This document shows positions 47,348-55,906 of a stretch of 64,000 nucleotides of DNA, in pieces (positions within the stretch are counted from its first letter, which is position 1; each line of letters starts with the position of its first letter). The translations under genes were made by a program, and so were the position numbers. Origin of the DNA: Amycolatopsis vancoresmycina (GTDB lineage: Bacteria; Actinomycetota; Actinomycetes; Mycobacteriales; Pseudonocardiaceae); contig NZ_JNYY01000011.1 in assembly GCF_000716785.1 (NCBI RefSeq), positions 124,001 through 188,000 on the forward strand, in the 5' to 3' direction. The notes beneath the pieces are model-generated. The model saw nothing but the letters and a program-made list of their open reading frames with translations. It did not search any database and was not told where the DNA came from.

Positions 47348-48654
47348 GAGAGCCTCCTGGGATGGGTGCCGACGCCGGTGTGGGTGAACCCCGCTTCGGC
47401 GAGGGCGTCGGGATCGAGCAGGTTGCGCGTGTCGACGACGACCGCCCGGTCGGCCGACGCGGCCAGCCGGGCCCAGTCGAGGTCCCGGAACTCGGGCCAC
47501 TCGGTGAGCACGACGAGTGCCGCGGCGTCCTTGGCCACCAGGTACGGGTCGTCGACGACCTGGACCGCGCCCATGCCGGGCACGCACGCGACGGCCGGGT
47601 CGTGCGCGGTCAGTTCGGCACCCGCGCGGGCCAGGTCGCCGGCCACCGCCAGCGCGGGGGAGTCGCGCAGGTCGCCGGTGCCCGCCTTGAAGGCCAGGCC
47701 CAGCAGGCCGATGCGGGTCCCGGCGAGGGAGCCCGCGGCCGAGCCGGTCACCGCCTGCCGCACGGCCCGCACCACGCGGGCGCGCTGCCGGGCGTTGACG
47801 CGGACCGCGTCGCGCAGGATGCCGAAGTCGACGCCCGCCGACTCGGCCGCGTGCAGCAGGGCCGAGGTGTCCTTCGGCAGGCACGACCCGCCCCAGCCGG
47901 GGCCCGGCGCGAGGAACTCCGGGCCGATCCGCGCGTCGAGGCCCATGGTGCGGGAGACCTCGCGGACGTCCGCGCCGAACCGCTCGCACAGTTCGGCGAG
48001 GACGTTCACGTAGGACAGTTTCACCGCGAGGAACGCGTTGCTGGCGTACTTCGCGAGTTCGGCGCTGGCCGCGTCGGTCGCCACCACGGGCGCGCCGGTC
48101 GGCTCGTACAGCCGGGCGACCCGGTGCGCGGCGGGCGAATCCGCCGGGTCGGTGCCGACCACCACCCGGTCCGGGTGCAGGAAGTCCTCGACCGCGTGCC
48201 CTTCGCGGAGGAACTCCGGGTTGGCCACCACCGGCAGGTCGTCGCGGCCCAGCAGGTGCGGCAGCCGGGCGGCGGTGCCGACCGGCACCGTCGACTTGGT
48301 CACGAGCACGCAGCCGGGCCGCAGCAGCCTGCCGAGCTGCGGCACGACGGTTTCGAGCACGCCGAGGTCGGGGCGCCCGTCCTCGGCGGGCGGCGTCGGC
48401 AGGCAGAGGAAGACGAGGTCCGTGCCGTAGAGCTCGGCCTGGGCGGTGGTGAAGGTCAGCGTCCGGTCGCCGAGGCCCTGTGCGACCAGGTCGGCCAGGC
48501 CGGGCTCGGCGATCGAGACGATCCCGCGCCCCAGTTCGTCCACTTTGGACTCGTCGGCGTCCACGCAGGTGACGCGGTGCCCGAGCCGGGCGAAGCAGGC
48601 GGCACTGGTCAGGCCGACGTAGCCCGCGCCGACGATCCCGATGTGCTCAGCCAT
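47344..48654 (-). CDS. ugd: UDP-glucose 6-dehydrogenase
   Basis: 436 residues. NAD-binding IGIVGAGYVGLTSAACFARLGH, NPEFLREGHAVEDFLHPDRVVVG, ELAKYASNAFLAVKLSYVN, catalytic cysteine in GPGWGGSCLPKDTSALL, and GLAFKAGTGDLRDSPAL. It converts UDP-glucose to UDP-glucuronate with two NAD. A UDP-glucuronate-decarboxylase-like enzyme is encoded at 54012, so UDP-xylose can be made from this locus. ATG overlaps the GT9 stop by 8 nt (ATGGCTGA). Part of the seven-gene minus-strand operon starting at 53899. Confidence 0.95.
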   Translation of the reverse strand: MAEHIGIVGAGYVGLTSAACFARLGHRVTCVDADESKVDELGRGIVSIAEPGLADLVAQGLGDRTLTFTTAQAELYGTDLVFLCLPTPPAEDGRPDLGVLETVVPQLGRLLRPGCVLVTKSTVPVGTAARLPHLLGRDDLPVVANPEFLREGHAVEDFLHPDRVVVGTDPADSPAAHRVARLYEPTGAPVVATDAASAELAKYASNAFLAVKLSYVNVLAELCERFGADVREVSRTMGLDARIGPEFLAPGPGWGGSCLPKDTSALLHAAESAGVDFGILRDAVRVNARQRARVVRAVRQAVTGSAAGSLAGTRIGLLGLAFKAGTGDLRDSPALAVAGDLARAGAELTAHDPAVACVPGMGAVQVVDDPYLVAKDAAALVVLTEWPEFRDLDWARLAASADRAVVVDTRNLLDPDALAEAGFTHTGVGTHPRRLS

Positions 48655-49591
48655 GCGCCACCCTCGCTTCGAGGGCCGCCCGCGCGGCGGCGAGCACGCG
48701 TTCCTCGCGCAGCAGGAGCAGCCCGCCGTCGGGTTCCGTGCCGTGCGGGTCGCCGACGTTTCCCGCCCACAGCACGACATGCTGCCGCGCGGACGGCGGC
48801 GGGCCCCACAGCCGGGGCGGGGTCGGGCCGAACAGCAGCACCGACGGCGTGCCGAACGCCGTGGCGAGGTGCCCGACGCCGGTGTCGCCGCAGACGACCA
48901 GGGCCGCCCCGGCCACCAGCGCGGCCAGGTCCGCCAGGCCGGTGCGCCCGGCCAGCACGGCGTCCTCGCCGAGCCCGGCCGTGTCGGCGATCGAAACCGC
49001 CAGGTCGCGCTCGGCGGCGCTGCCGGTGAGCACGACCCGGTGCCCGGCCGCGGCCAGCGCCCGGACCACGCTCGCGAACCGTTCGGGCGGCCACCGCCGG
49101 GCGGGGAACGCCGCGCCCGGGTGCACCACGACCGCGTCCGGGACGGGGTTCGGGCCCGGCGGCACGGGCAGGTGCAGGGCCGACCGGTCCGCTTCTACAT
49201 GGTGGTATTCGACGAGCCGGCACCAGCGGTCGACCTCGTGCACGTCGTCGCGCCAGTCGAGGCCCGGCACGTCGGGGAAGTCGGGGTGGCGGTGGGTGAG
49301 CAGCTCGGCGGGGTCGGCTTCGAGGAGGTCGTGGAGGCTTTCCGGGCCGCTGCCGTGCAGGTTGACGGCGAGCCGCGGCGGCGGGCCGGGCCAGGCGAGC
49401 TCGCCGAGCCCGGACGTCGGCAGCAGCTCGTCGACGGCGTCGATCAGCTCCACCAGGTCGCGCAGCGGCTCCGGCGCGGCCAGCACCAGCCGGTCGCCGG
49501 GGTACGCCGCCCGCAGGGCGCGCAACGCGGGCACCGCTGTCAGCAGGTCCCCGACGCCGAGCGCGCGCAGCACGAGGACCGCGGCACTCAC
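48647..49591 (-). CDS. Glycosyltransferase family 9 (heptosyltransferase-like), second copy
   Basis: 314 residues, GTG overlapping the SDR stop (GTGA). MSAAVLVLRALGVGDLLTAVPALRALRAAYPG and the donor-side GDTGVGHLATAFGTPSVLLFGPTPPRLWG match GT9 heptosyltransferases; VVHPGAAFPARRWPPERFASVV is the family's central motif. It differs enough from the 41111 copy to transfer at a different step. Lies in the operon with HldE- and GmhA-like genes, so a nucleotide-activated heptose is the likely donor. Confidence 0.88.
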   Translation of the reverse strand: MSAAVLVLRALGVGDLLTAVPALRALRAAYPGDRLVLAAPEPLRDLVELIDAVDELLPTSGLGELAWPGPPPRLAVNLHGSGPESLHDLLEADPAELLTHRHPDFPDVPGLDWRDDVHEVDRWCRLVEYHHVEADRSALHLPVPPGPNPVPDAVVVHPGAAFPARRWPPERFASVVRALAAAGHRVVLTGSAAERDLAVSIADTAGLGEDAVLAGRTGLADLAALVAGAALVVCGDTGVGHLATAFGTPSVLLFGPTPPRLWGPPPSARQHVVLWAGNVGDPHGTEPDGGLLLLREERVLAAARAALEARVAHG

Positions 49592-50274
49592 GGCCACGAC
49601 CCCTCCTCCGACGCGCACACGACCAGTTCCCGGACCTCGGCGCCGGGCGGCTGCTGCAGCGCGAACACCACGGTGTTCGCGACGTGCTCCGGCTGGTTGA
49701 GCTTCGCGTCCGGCGGCGGCTTGTACTGGTCGGTGCGGTCGTCGAAGAAGTGCGTCCACATCCCGCCGGGCACGAGCAGCGTGACGCCGACGCGGCCGGC
49801 CAGCTCGGCGGCGAGCGCGCGGGTGAAGCCGACGACGCCGAACTTCGAGGCGCAGTAGGCGGTCGCGTCGCTCACCGCCTTGATGCCCAGCGTGGACGCG
49901 ACCGTGACGACCGTGCCGTGCGAGCGTTCCAGGAAGGGCAGCGCGGCGCGGATCACCGCCGCCGTGCCGAACAGGTTCACCTTGACGACCCGCTCCCAGT
50001 CCTCTGTGGACACTTCGCCGAGCGGGCCGCAGGCGTCGGTGCCGGCGGCGGTGAAGACGCCGTCCAGGCCGCCGGCGCGCTCGGCGAGCTCCCGCACCGC
50101 GGCCTCGGTCGCGGCGGTGTCGGTCAGGTCGGCTTCGACGTATTCGGCCGGGTCCTCGGGGCGGACGCGGTCGAGGACGTACGGGGTGCCGCCCGCCTTG
50201 CGGACGGCGTCGACGGTGGCGGCACCGAGGCCGGACGCGCCACCGGTGATCAGGACGTTGCCGAGGGGTCGCAT
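49588..50274 (-). CDS. Short-chain dehydrogenase/reductase in the heptose operon
   Basis: 228 residues. GNVLITGGASGLGAATVDAVRKAGG (Rossmann), TAAGTDACGP, VASTLGIK with catalytic serine, YCASK with Tyr/Lys, PGGMWTHFF. Classical SDR length. In this operon it could reduce or epimerise an activated sugar, comparable to HldD in function though not in sequence; HldD itself (ADP-heptose epimerase, extended SDR) is not present. ATG preceded by GGCGAAGGAG. Gap of 27 bp after the HldE-like gene. Confidence 0.87.
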   Translation of the reverse strand: MRPLGNVLITGGASGLGAATVDAVRKAGGTPYVLDRVRPEDPAEYVEADLTDTAATEAAVRELAERAGGLDGVFTAAGTDACGPLGEVSTEDWERVVKVNLFGTAAVIRAALPFLERSHGTVVTVASTLGIKAVSDATAYCASKFGVVGFTRALAAELAGRVGVTLLVPGGMWTHFFDDRTDQYKPPPDAKLNQPEHVANTVVFALQQPPGAEVRELVVCASEEGSWP

Positions 50275-50301
50275 CGCACTCCTTCGCCAGATCGGGGGAT
50301 T

Positions 50302-51669
50302 TCAGGCACCGGCCGCCGCGGCGACCAGCCGGGACGTCGAGTAACCGGGCACGGTCGGGACGAGCACGACCTCGCCGCCGTGCCGTTCGACGACCGCGCG
50401 TTCGGGCAGGTCGGCGGCCGCGTAATCGCCGCCCTTCACCCACACGTGCGGGCGCAGCTTTTCGAGCACGGCGGCGGGGGAGTCTTCGTCGAAGACCGCG
50501 ACCGCGTCTACAAAGGACAGTGCGCTCAGCAGCCGGGCCCGGTCGCGGTCGCGCACCAGCGGCCGGCCGGGTCCCTTGAGGCCCCGCACCGAAGCGTCGG
50601 AATTGAGGCAGACGACGAGCGCGTCGCCGAGGGCGCGCGCCTGCCGCAGCAGGCTGACGTGCCCGGGGTGCAGCAGGTCGAAACAGCCGCCGGTGGCGAT
50701 CAGGCGGCCGCCGCCCGCGCGGACCCGCTCGGCGAGGCCGAAGGCGTCGGTCGCCGGCTGCGGGTCGGGGACCGGGCCGTCGTCCGTGGACAGCGCGGTC
50801 GCGCCGCCGGCCGCGACGAACCGGGCGGCCGCCTCGACCGCCGTCGCCACGGCTTCGGTGGCGTCCGCCCCGTCGAGCAGGGCCGCGGTGGCCGCGGCGG
50901 CGAACCGGTCGCCCGCGCCGCAGGTGTCGGGCGCGGTGTGCCCCGGTGTCCGCGCCGCGGCGGGGACCGGGATGGTCGTCTCGCCGAGGCCGTCGGCGAG
51001 CACGGCACCGCGGGCGCCGACGGTGACCGCGACCGCGTCGGCGTGCCAGTGCCCGCGCAGCAGCTTGGCGAGCTCGGCCGGTTCTTCGTGCCCGGCCAGC
51101 ACCGCGCGGGCCTCGGTGAGGTTCGGCGTGACCAGGCACGTGCCGGGCACCGGCTGGGCCCCGCGCGGGTGCGGGTCCCAGACCACCGGGATCCGCTCGG
51201 CCAGGTCCCGCAGGAGCCGCCGGACGTCGGAGTTGCGCGTCAGGCCGCGGCCGTAGTCGGCCACCAGGACCGCGCCGGCGGATTCGAGGACCTCGTGCAC
51301 CCGGGCGGGCACCGGGTCGGCGGTCGCCGTGCCGTCGCCGGAATCCAGGCGCAGCAACGACTGCCCGCCCGCGCGGACTCGGGTCTTGCACACCGTCGTG
51401 CCGCGCAGCGGCAGCGGCAGCACGGTGACGTCCGGTTCCAGCAGGCCGGTGAGCGCGTGGCCGCCTGCGTCGTCGCCGAGCGGCGTGACCAGGACGACCT
51501 CGGCCGCGGACCGCGCGGCCAGCAGCGCGGCCAGGCCGGCGCCGCCGGGGCGGCGGCGCCGGGCCGTCAGGTCGACCACCGGGACCGGCGCCTCCGGGCA
51601 CAGCCGTTCGGCGGTGCCTTCGGCGTCGACGTCCAGCAGCGTGTCGCCCAGGACGACCAGCGGCTTCAC
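50302..51669 (-). CDS. hldE: Bifunctional heptose-7-phosphate kinase / heptose-1-phosphate nucleotidyltransferase (HldE-like)
   Basis: 455 residues, GTG overlapping the GmhA stop (GTGA). N-terminal PfkB kinase domain (~1-300): VVLGDTLLDVDAEG, catalytic base in APDTCGAGDRFAAA (Asp254). C-terminal cytidylyltransferase-like domain (~315-455): ATGGCFDLLHPGHVSLLRQA with HPGH at 334-337, and HVWVKGGDYAA. The same two-domain order as E. coli HldE, with a short kinase domain. It makes heptose-1,7-bisphosphate and later NDP-heptose; the nucleotide (ADP, GDP or CDP) cannot be read. Confidence 0.92.
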   Translation of the reverse strand: MKPLVVLGDTLLDVDAEGTAERLCPEAPVPVVDLTARRRRPGGAGLAALLAARSAAEVVLVTPLGDDAGGHALTGLLEPDVTVLPLPLRGTTVCKTRVRAGGQSLLRLDSGDGTATADPVPARVHEVLESAGAVLVADYGRGLTRNSDVRRLLRDLAERIPVVWDPHPRGAQPVPGTCLVTPNLTEARAVLAGHEEPAELAKLLRGHWHADAVAVTVGARGAVLADGLGETTIPVPAAARTPGHTAPDTCGAGDRFAAAATAALLDGADATEAVATAVEAAARFVAAGGATALSTDDGPVPDPQPATDAFGLAERVRAGGGRLIATGGCFDLLHPGHVSLLRQARALGDALVVCLNSDASVRGLKGPGRPLVRDRDRARLLSALSFVDAVAVFDEDSPAAVLEKLRPHVWVKGGDYAAADLPERAVVERHGGEVVLVPTVPGYSTSRLVAAAAGA

Positions 51670-52226
51670 GCGGTCACCCCGAGCGCGTCGTCGAGCGCCG
51701 CGCAGAGGCCGTGCACCAGCGCCAGGTGCATTTCCTGGACGGTCGCCGTGGTCGGCGCCTCGACCGTCACGGCGTCGTCGCACAGGGCGGCGAGGGGGTT
51801 GGGGGCCGGGCCGGTCAGCGCCCACGTCGTCACGCCGAGCTCGTGCGCGGCCTTCGCGGCGGCGACGACGTTCTGGCTGGTGCCGCTGGTGGACAGGCAG
51901 ACCAGGACGTCGCCCGGGCGCCCGTGCGCGCGCACCTGGCGGGCGAAGACCTCGTGGTCGCCGTAGTCGTTGACGATGGCCGTGGTCGCGGAGGTGTCCG
52001 CGTGCAGCGCGATGGCCGAGAGCGGCTGCCGTTCGTGGCGGAACCGGCCGACGAGCTCGCCGGTGAGGTGCTGGGCCTCGGCGGCGCTGCCGCCGTTGCC
52101 GCAGGCGAGCAGCCGGCCGCCGGCCTCGAACACGCCGGCGAGGTGCCGTCCCCACGCGGTGATCCTCCTGGCGGATTCGCGGGTCCGGCCGGCGGCTTCG
52201 GCCAGCGCGGCGAGATGGTCCTCCAT
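51666..52226 (-). CDS. gmhA: SIS-domain sedoheptulose-7-phosphate isomerase (GmhA-like)
   Basis: 186 residues from ATG 52226 (GGAGG 7 nt upstream; GTG 52229, overlapping the previous stop as GTGA, is an alternative). SIS domain with GRLLACGNGGSAAEAQHLTGELVGRFRHERQPL, ALHADTSATTAIVNDYG and CLSTSGTSQNVVAAAKAAHELG. These stretches are diagnostic of GmhA/DiaA proteins. GmhA turns sedoheptulose-7-phosphate into D-glycero-D-manno-heptose-7-phosphate, the first step of heptose synthesis. Second gene of the operon. Confidence 0.92.
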   Translation of the reverse strand: MEDHLAALAEAAGRTRESARRITAWGRHLAGVFEAGGRLLACGNGGSAAEAQHLTGELVGRFRHERQPLSAIALHADTSATTAIVNDYGDHEVFARQVRAHGRPGDVLVCLSTSGTSQNVVAAAKAAHELGVTTWALTGPAPNPLAALCDDAVTVEAPTTATVQEMHLALVHGLCAALDDALGVTA

Positions 52227-53899
52227 CACGGCACCTCCTTCTTCTCCGGCGACGCCGCGCCGGTGCGGGTGGATCGGGGCCGCCGGAGCACGAACGGCCC
52301 CAGGGCGAGCAGGTCGATCGGCGCGGAGCCGAAGCATTCGAGCGCGTCGCGGGGCGAGTCGACCATCGGGCGGCCCGCGGTGTTGAGGCTGGTGTTGATG
52401 ACGACGGGCAGGCCGGTCCGGCGTTCGAAGGCGGCCAGCATCCGGGCCAGGACCGGATTTTCGCGGTCTTCGACGGTCTGCACGCGGGCGGTTCCGTCGA
52501 CGTGCGTGACGGCCGGGATGCGGTCGCGCCAGGCTTCGGCGACGTCGTGCACGAAGAGCATGTACGGGCTGGGCAGCGGGCCGCGGGTGAAGATTTCGGC
52601 CGCGCGTTCGGCCCGCACCATCGGCGCCACCGGCCGGAACTGCTCGCGGCCCTTGACGTCGTTGAGGCGTTCGAGGTTCGCCTTGCGGCCCGGGTGGGCC
52701 AGCAGCGACCGGTGGCCCAGCGCCCGCGGCCCGAATTCGGCGCGGCCCTGGAACCAGGCGATCACGTCGTCGTTCGCCAGTGCTTCGGCGACGGTCTCGG
52801 CGAGGTCGTCGGGGCGTTCGTACGGCAGCTTCGCCTTGTCGAGGATTTCTTCGAGTTCCTCGTCCGTCCACCCGCGACCCAGACCGGCGTCGCCCATGGG
52901 TTTCCCGCGTTCCCCGGCTTCCGCGGCCAGTTGCAGCGCGGCGCCGAGCGCGGTGCCCGCGTCCCCGGCGGCCGGCTGCACCCAGATGCGGTCGAACGGG
53001 CCTTCGGCGTGCAGCCGGCTGTTGGCGACGCAGTTGAGCGCGATCCCGCCCGCCATCGCCAGGTCGCGCTGCCCGGTGGCGTCGTGCAGCCAGTCCGCCA
53101 ATTCCAGCAGGATGTCTTCGAGGACTTTCTGGACACTCGCGGCGAGATCGGCGTGCCGGCGGGTGAGTTCTTCGCCCGCTTCGCGGCGCGGGGCCAGCGC
53201 GGCGAGGTTCACGCCCGAAGCGTGGAAGCCGCCGTCGCCGGTGACGTGGACGTGTTCGCAGAGTTCGTCGAGGAACTCCGGGGTGCCGTAGGAGGCGAGC
53301 GCCATCACCTTGTACTCGTCGCTGGAGCGCGCGAAGCCGCAGTGCTCGGTGAGGTCTTCGTACAGCAGCCCGAGCGAATGCGGCAGCTTCTGGGCCGCCA
53401 GTTCCTTGAACCGCCCGTCGCGGTACTCACCGGCCAGATAGGACGTGCTCTCGCCGCGGCCGTCGGCGACGAGTACGGCGCAGTCGCCGAAGGGGGCGGC
53501 GAGCGCGGCCGACGCGGCGTGCGCGACGTGGTGCCGGACGAACTTGACGATGCCCGGGTCGAGGCCCGGCAACGCGGACTTCAGGAACATCGGCGCCCGC
53601 TTGGCGAATTCCGTCCGCAGTTCCTCGCCGCTCGGGTCGTGCCCGGGCAGGCCCGGTTCGACGAGCGCGGGGTCGTAGGAGTACCCGACGGCGTCGAGGT
53701 CCTTCGCGGACAGTCCCGCCTGCGCCAGGCACCAGGCGGCGGCCTGGGCGGGCTGCTCCCAGGTGGAGAACGGCACCGCCTGCTTGCCGTGCTTGCGGCG
53801 GCTGAAGCGTTCTTCTTCCGCCGCGGCCACGATCTCCCCGTCCACCACCAGCGCTGCGGCCGGGTCGTGGAAGACGGCGTTGATCCCGAGTATGCGCAT
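52226..53899 (-). CDS. Carbamoyltransferase (NodU/CmcH family)
   Basis: 557 residues. N-terminal ILGINAVFHDPAAALVVDGEIVAAAEEERFSRRKHGK, the metal-site histidines in VKFVRHHVAHAASA, and the carbamoyladenylate domain with WFQGRAEFGPRALGHRSLLAHP and VINTSLNTAGRPMVDSPRDALECF. The family uses carbamoyl phosphate and ATP to carbamoylate sugar hydroxyls (as in nodulation factors, tobramycin, novobiocin). As lead gene of the heptose operon it probably modifies a heptose or other sugar of the same polymer. Perfect stress-type promoter 57 bp upstream. Confidence 0.95.
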   Translation of the reverse strand: MRILGINAVFHDPAAALVVDGEIVAAAEEERFSRRKHGKQAVPFSTWEQPAQAAAWCLAQAGLSAKDLDAVGYSYDPALVEPGLPGHDPSGEELRTEFAKRAPMFLKSALPGLDPGIVKFVRHHVAHAASAALAAPFGDCAVLVADGRGESTSYLAGEYRDGRFKELAAQKLPHSLGLLYEDLTEHCGFARSSDEYKVMALASYGTPEFLDELCEHVHVTGDGGFHASGVNLAALAPRREAGEELTRRHADLAASVQKVLEDILLELADWLHDATGQRDLAMAGGIALNCVANSRLHAEGPFDRIWVQPAAGDAGTALGAALQLAAEAGERGKPMGDAGLGRGWTDEELEEILDKAKLPYERPDDLAETVAEALANDDVIAWFQGRAEFGPRALGHRSLLAHPGRKANLERLNDVKGREQFRPVAPMVRAERAAEIFTRGPLPSPYMLFVHDVAEAWRDRIPAVTHVDGTARVQTVEDRENPVLARMLAAFERRTGLPVVINTSLNTAGRPMVDSPRDALECFGSAPIDLLALGPFVLRRPRSTRTGAASPEKKEVP

Positions 53900-53955
53900 C
53901 GACCTGCCTCTGGCGTTCCGGTGCGGACTCGACCGGCCCGCGTTCGCCTATAGCG

Positions 53956-53980
53956 CTACCCGGCGAAGTCGTTGATAAAC
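53956..53980 (-). promoter_or_regulatory. Sigma-B/F-type promoter, perfect core, of the heptose operon
   Basis: Minus strand: GTTT (53980-53977), 15-bp spacer, GGGTAG (53961-53956), 57 bp before the carbamoyltransferase start. It is the only promoter-like site seen for the seven-gene operon. Confidence 0.8.
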
Positions 53981-54011
53981 GATGGCGCGCAAAAGCCCTG
54001 GGCGTCGCTAC

Positions 54012-54977
54012 TCAGGGCAACGGCGCCCGGCGGAACCACGCCGCGGTGCGGCGGAGACCGTCGTCGGCGTCGATCTTCGGTTCCCAGCCGAGGACGTCGC
54101 GGGCGAGGGCGATGTCGGGGCAGCGGCGCTGCGGGTCGTCGACGACGGCGTCGACGTACTCGATCGGCGAGTCCGACCCGGTGATGGCCTTGATCCGTTC
54201 GGCCACCTGGCGAACGGTGAGCTCGTGCGGGTTGCCGATGTTCACCGGCCCGGGGTGCCCGGACCGGGCGAGGGCCACGAGACCGCGGACGGTGTCCTCG
54301 ACGTAGCAGATGGACCGGGTCTGGTCGCCGGTTCCGGTGACCGTGAGGGGTTCGCCGCCCAGCGCCTGGTCGACGAACGCCGGGATCATCCGGCCGTCGT
54401 GGGCGCGCATGCCGGGGCCGTAGGTGTTGAAGATCCGCGCGATGCCCGTGTCGACGCCGTGTTCGCGGCGGTAGGCCGACGTCAGCGCCTCGGCGTAGCG
54501 CTTGGCTTCGTCGTAGACGCTGCGCGGCCCGATCGGGTTGACGTTGCCCCAGTACCGTTCCTGCTGCGGGTGTTCCAGCGGGTCGCCGTAGACCTCGCTG
54601 GTCGAGGCGAGCACGAACCGGGCGCCGTCGCGGCGGGCCAGGTCGAGCGCGTTCTCCGTGCCGTGCGAACCGGCCCGCAGCGTTTCGATCGGGAGGGCCA
54701 GGTAGTCGCGGGGCGACGCGGCGGACGCCAGGTGGAACACGACGTCGGCCCGGCAGTTCAGCGGCATCGGCTGCGTGACGTCGTGACGCACGAACCGGAA
54801 CCGGTCGTGGCGGCGCAGGCGGTCGAGGGTGTCCGCCGAGGACGTCGCGAGGTTGTCCACGGCGATCACTTCGACGTCCTCTTCGAGCAGCAGCTCGCAC
54901 AGGTGCGCGCCGACGAAGCCGGCACCCCCGGTCACCACCGCACGCTCGAACCGCCTGGTCACTCCCGGATCCGTCAT
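54012..54977 (-). CDS. NAD-dependent epimerase, UDP-glucuronate decarboxylase-like
   Basis: 321 residues, extended SDR. VTGGAGFVGAHLCELLLEE, HLASAASPRDYLALPIETLRAGSHGTENAL, ASTSEVYGDPLEHPQQERYWGNVNPIGPRSVYDEAKRYAEAL with catalytic Tyr/Lys, and ICYVEDTVRGLVAL. These stretches match UXS-type enzymes that turn UDP-glucuronate into UDP-xylose. Together with Ugd at 47344 this gives a two-step route. Single-gene unit with its own perfect promoter (54988-55012), 11 bp upstream of the start. Confidence 0.92.
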   Translation of the reverse strand: MTDPGVTRRFERAVVTGGAGFVGAHLCELLLEEDVEVIAVDNLATSSADTLDRLRRHDRFRFVRHDVTQPMPLNCRADVVFHLASAASPRDYLALPIETLRAGSHGTENALDLARRDGARFVLASTSEVYGDPLEHPQQERYWGNVNPIGPRSVYDEAKRYAEALTSAYRREHGVDTGIARIFNTYGPGMRAHDGRMIPAFVDQALGGEPLTVTGTGDQTRSICYVEDTVRGLVALARSGHPGPVNIGNPHELTVRQVAERIKAITGSDSPIEYVDAVVDDPQRRCPDIALARDVLGWEPKIDADDGLRRTAAWFRRAPLP

Positions 54978-54987
54978 GCCGTGGCGG

Positions 54988-55012
54988 CTACCCGGCCCCG
55001 GTGGGCGCAAAC
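54988..55012 (-). promoter_or_regulatory. Sigma-B/F-type promoter, perfect core
   Basis: Minus strand: GTTT (55012-55009), 15-bp spacer, GGGTAG (54993-54988), 11 bp before the epimerase ATG. Divergent partner of the site at 55015, with 2 bp between the -35 elements. Confidence 0.8.
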
Positions 55013-55014
55013 CC

Positions 55015-55039
55015 GTGTAAGGGGATGACGAGCGGGTAC
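55015..55039 (+). promoter_or_regulatory. Sigma-B/F-type promoter candidate
   Basis: GTGT (55015-55018), 15-bp spacer, GGGTAC (55034-55039), 9 bp before ATG 55049. It fixes that ATG rather than the upstream ATG at 55025 as the start. Confidence 0.7.
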
Positions 55040-55048
55040 GTGCCGGGC

Positions 55049-55906
55049 ATGCGAGTTCTGCTCACGGGTTGGGCCAGTTTCCTGCACGGCGAAGCGACGG
55101 CGGGTGACGTCCTGAGCCTCGACGCGGCCGGGGCCGCGCTGGCCGGGGCGGGGATCGACCACGACGTCGCGTGGAGTCCCGGCTTCCGCCCCGGCACCCT
55201 GCACCTGCCGGACGCCCCCGCCGGGGACTACACGCACGTGGTGTTCGCCTGCGGCCCGCTGCACGGGCCGCAGGTGCGGTGGCTGCACGAGCGGTACGCG
55301 GCCTGCCGCCGGATCGCCGTCGGCGTGTCCGTGCCGGACGCGCGCGATCCGGCGGTGACCGGGTTCCACCGCGTGCTGGCGCGGGACGACGGCGGGACCG
55401 CGGCACCGGACCTTTCCCTGGCGGGGGCGGTGTCGGTTACGCCGGTGCTCGGCGTGGTCCTGGCGCCGCACCAGCCGGAGTACGGCGGCGCGGGACGGCA
55501 CGACGAGGTCCACGCGGCCCTGACCGGCTGGCTCGCCGGCCTGGACTGCGCCCGCGTGCCACTGGACACCCGGCTGGCGCACGCGGACTGGCAGCGGTGC
55601 GCCACCCCCGCCCAGTTCGTCTCCGCGCTGTCCACAATGGACGCAGTGGTGACCACCCGGCTGCACGGGCTGGTGCTCGGGCTCAAGGCCGGCGTCCCGG
55701 TGGTGGCCGTCGACCCGGTGGCCGGCGGCGGGAAGGTGACCGCGCAGGGCGCGGCGCTGGGCTGGCCGGTCGTCGCGGCCGAAGACGTCGCCGACACCGG
55801 TGTGCTCGACGCGCGGCTGAAGTGGTGCCTGTCCCCGGAAGCCGTGGCCGATCCGCCGGTCCCGCGCCTGACGGCGCTGGTCGACGAGCTGGTGGGGGCG
55901 CGGTGA
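55049..55906 (+). CDS. Polysaccharide pyruvyltransferase-family protein
   Basis: 285 residues from ATG 55049; the ATG at 55025 lies upstream of the -10 element. The C-terminal half shows the family core: FVSALSTMDAVVTTRLHGLVLGLKAGVPVVAVDPVAGGGKVTAQG. The N-terminal half (RVLLTGWASFLHGEATAGDVLS) is like the GT-B-fold N-domain. CsaB/PssM-type enzymes add ketal pyruvate to wall polymers, giving an S-layer or charge anchor; some members are only structurally related, so the activity is provisional. Coupled to the next gene (GTGA). Confidence 0.83.
   Translation: MRVLLTGWASFLHGEATAGDVLSLDAAGAALAGAGIDHDVAWSPGFRPGTLHLPDAPAGDYTHVVFACGPLHGPQVRWLHERYAACRRIAVGVSVPDARDPAVTGFHRVLARDDGGTAAPDLSLAGAVSVTPVLGVVLAPHQPEYGGAGRHDEVHAALTGWLAGLDCARVPLDTRLAHADWQRCATPAQFVSALSTMDAVVTTRLHGLVLGLKAGVPVVAVDPVAGGGKVTAQGAALGWPVVAAEDVADTGVLDARLKWCLSPEAVADPPVPRLTALVDELVGAR

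Noticed and set aside
42172..53899. LPS core biosynthesis
   Set aside because: The heptose genes resemble LPS core genes, but the surrounding genes are actinobacterial, with no Kdo, lipid A or O-antigen genes.
55025..55048. ATG at 55025 as the start of the pyruvyltransferase-like gene
   Set aside because: It lies upstream of the -10 element (55034-55039) of the only visible promoter; the ATG at 55049 gives a normal family N-terminus.
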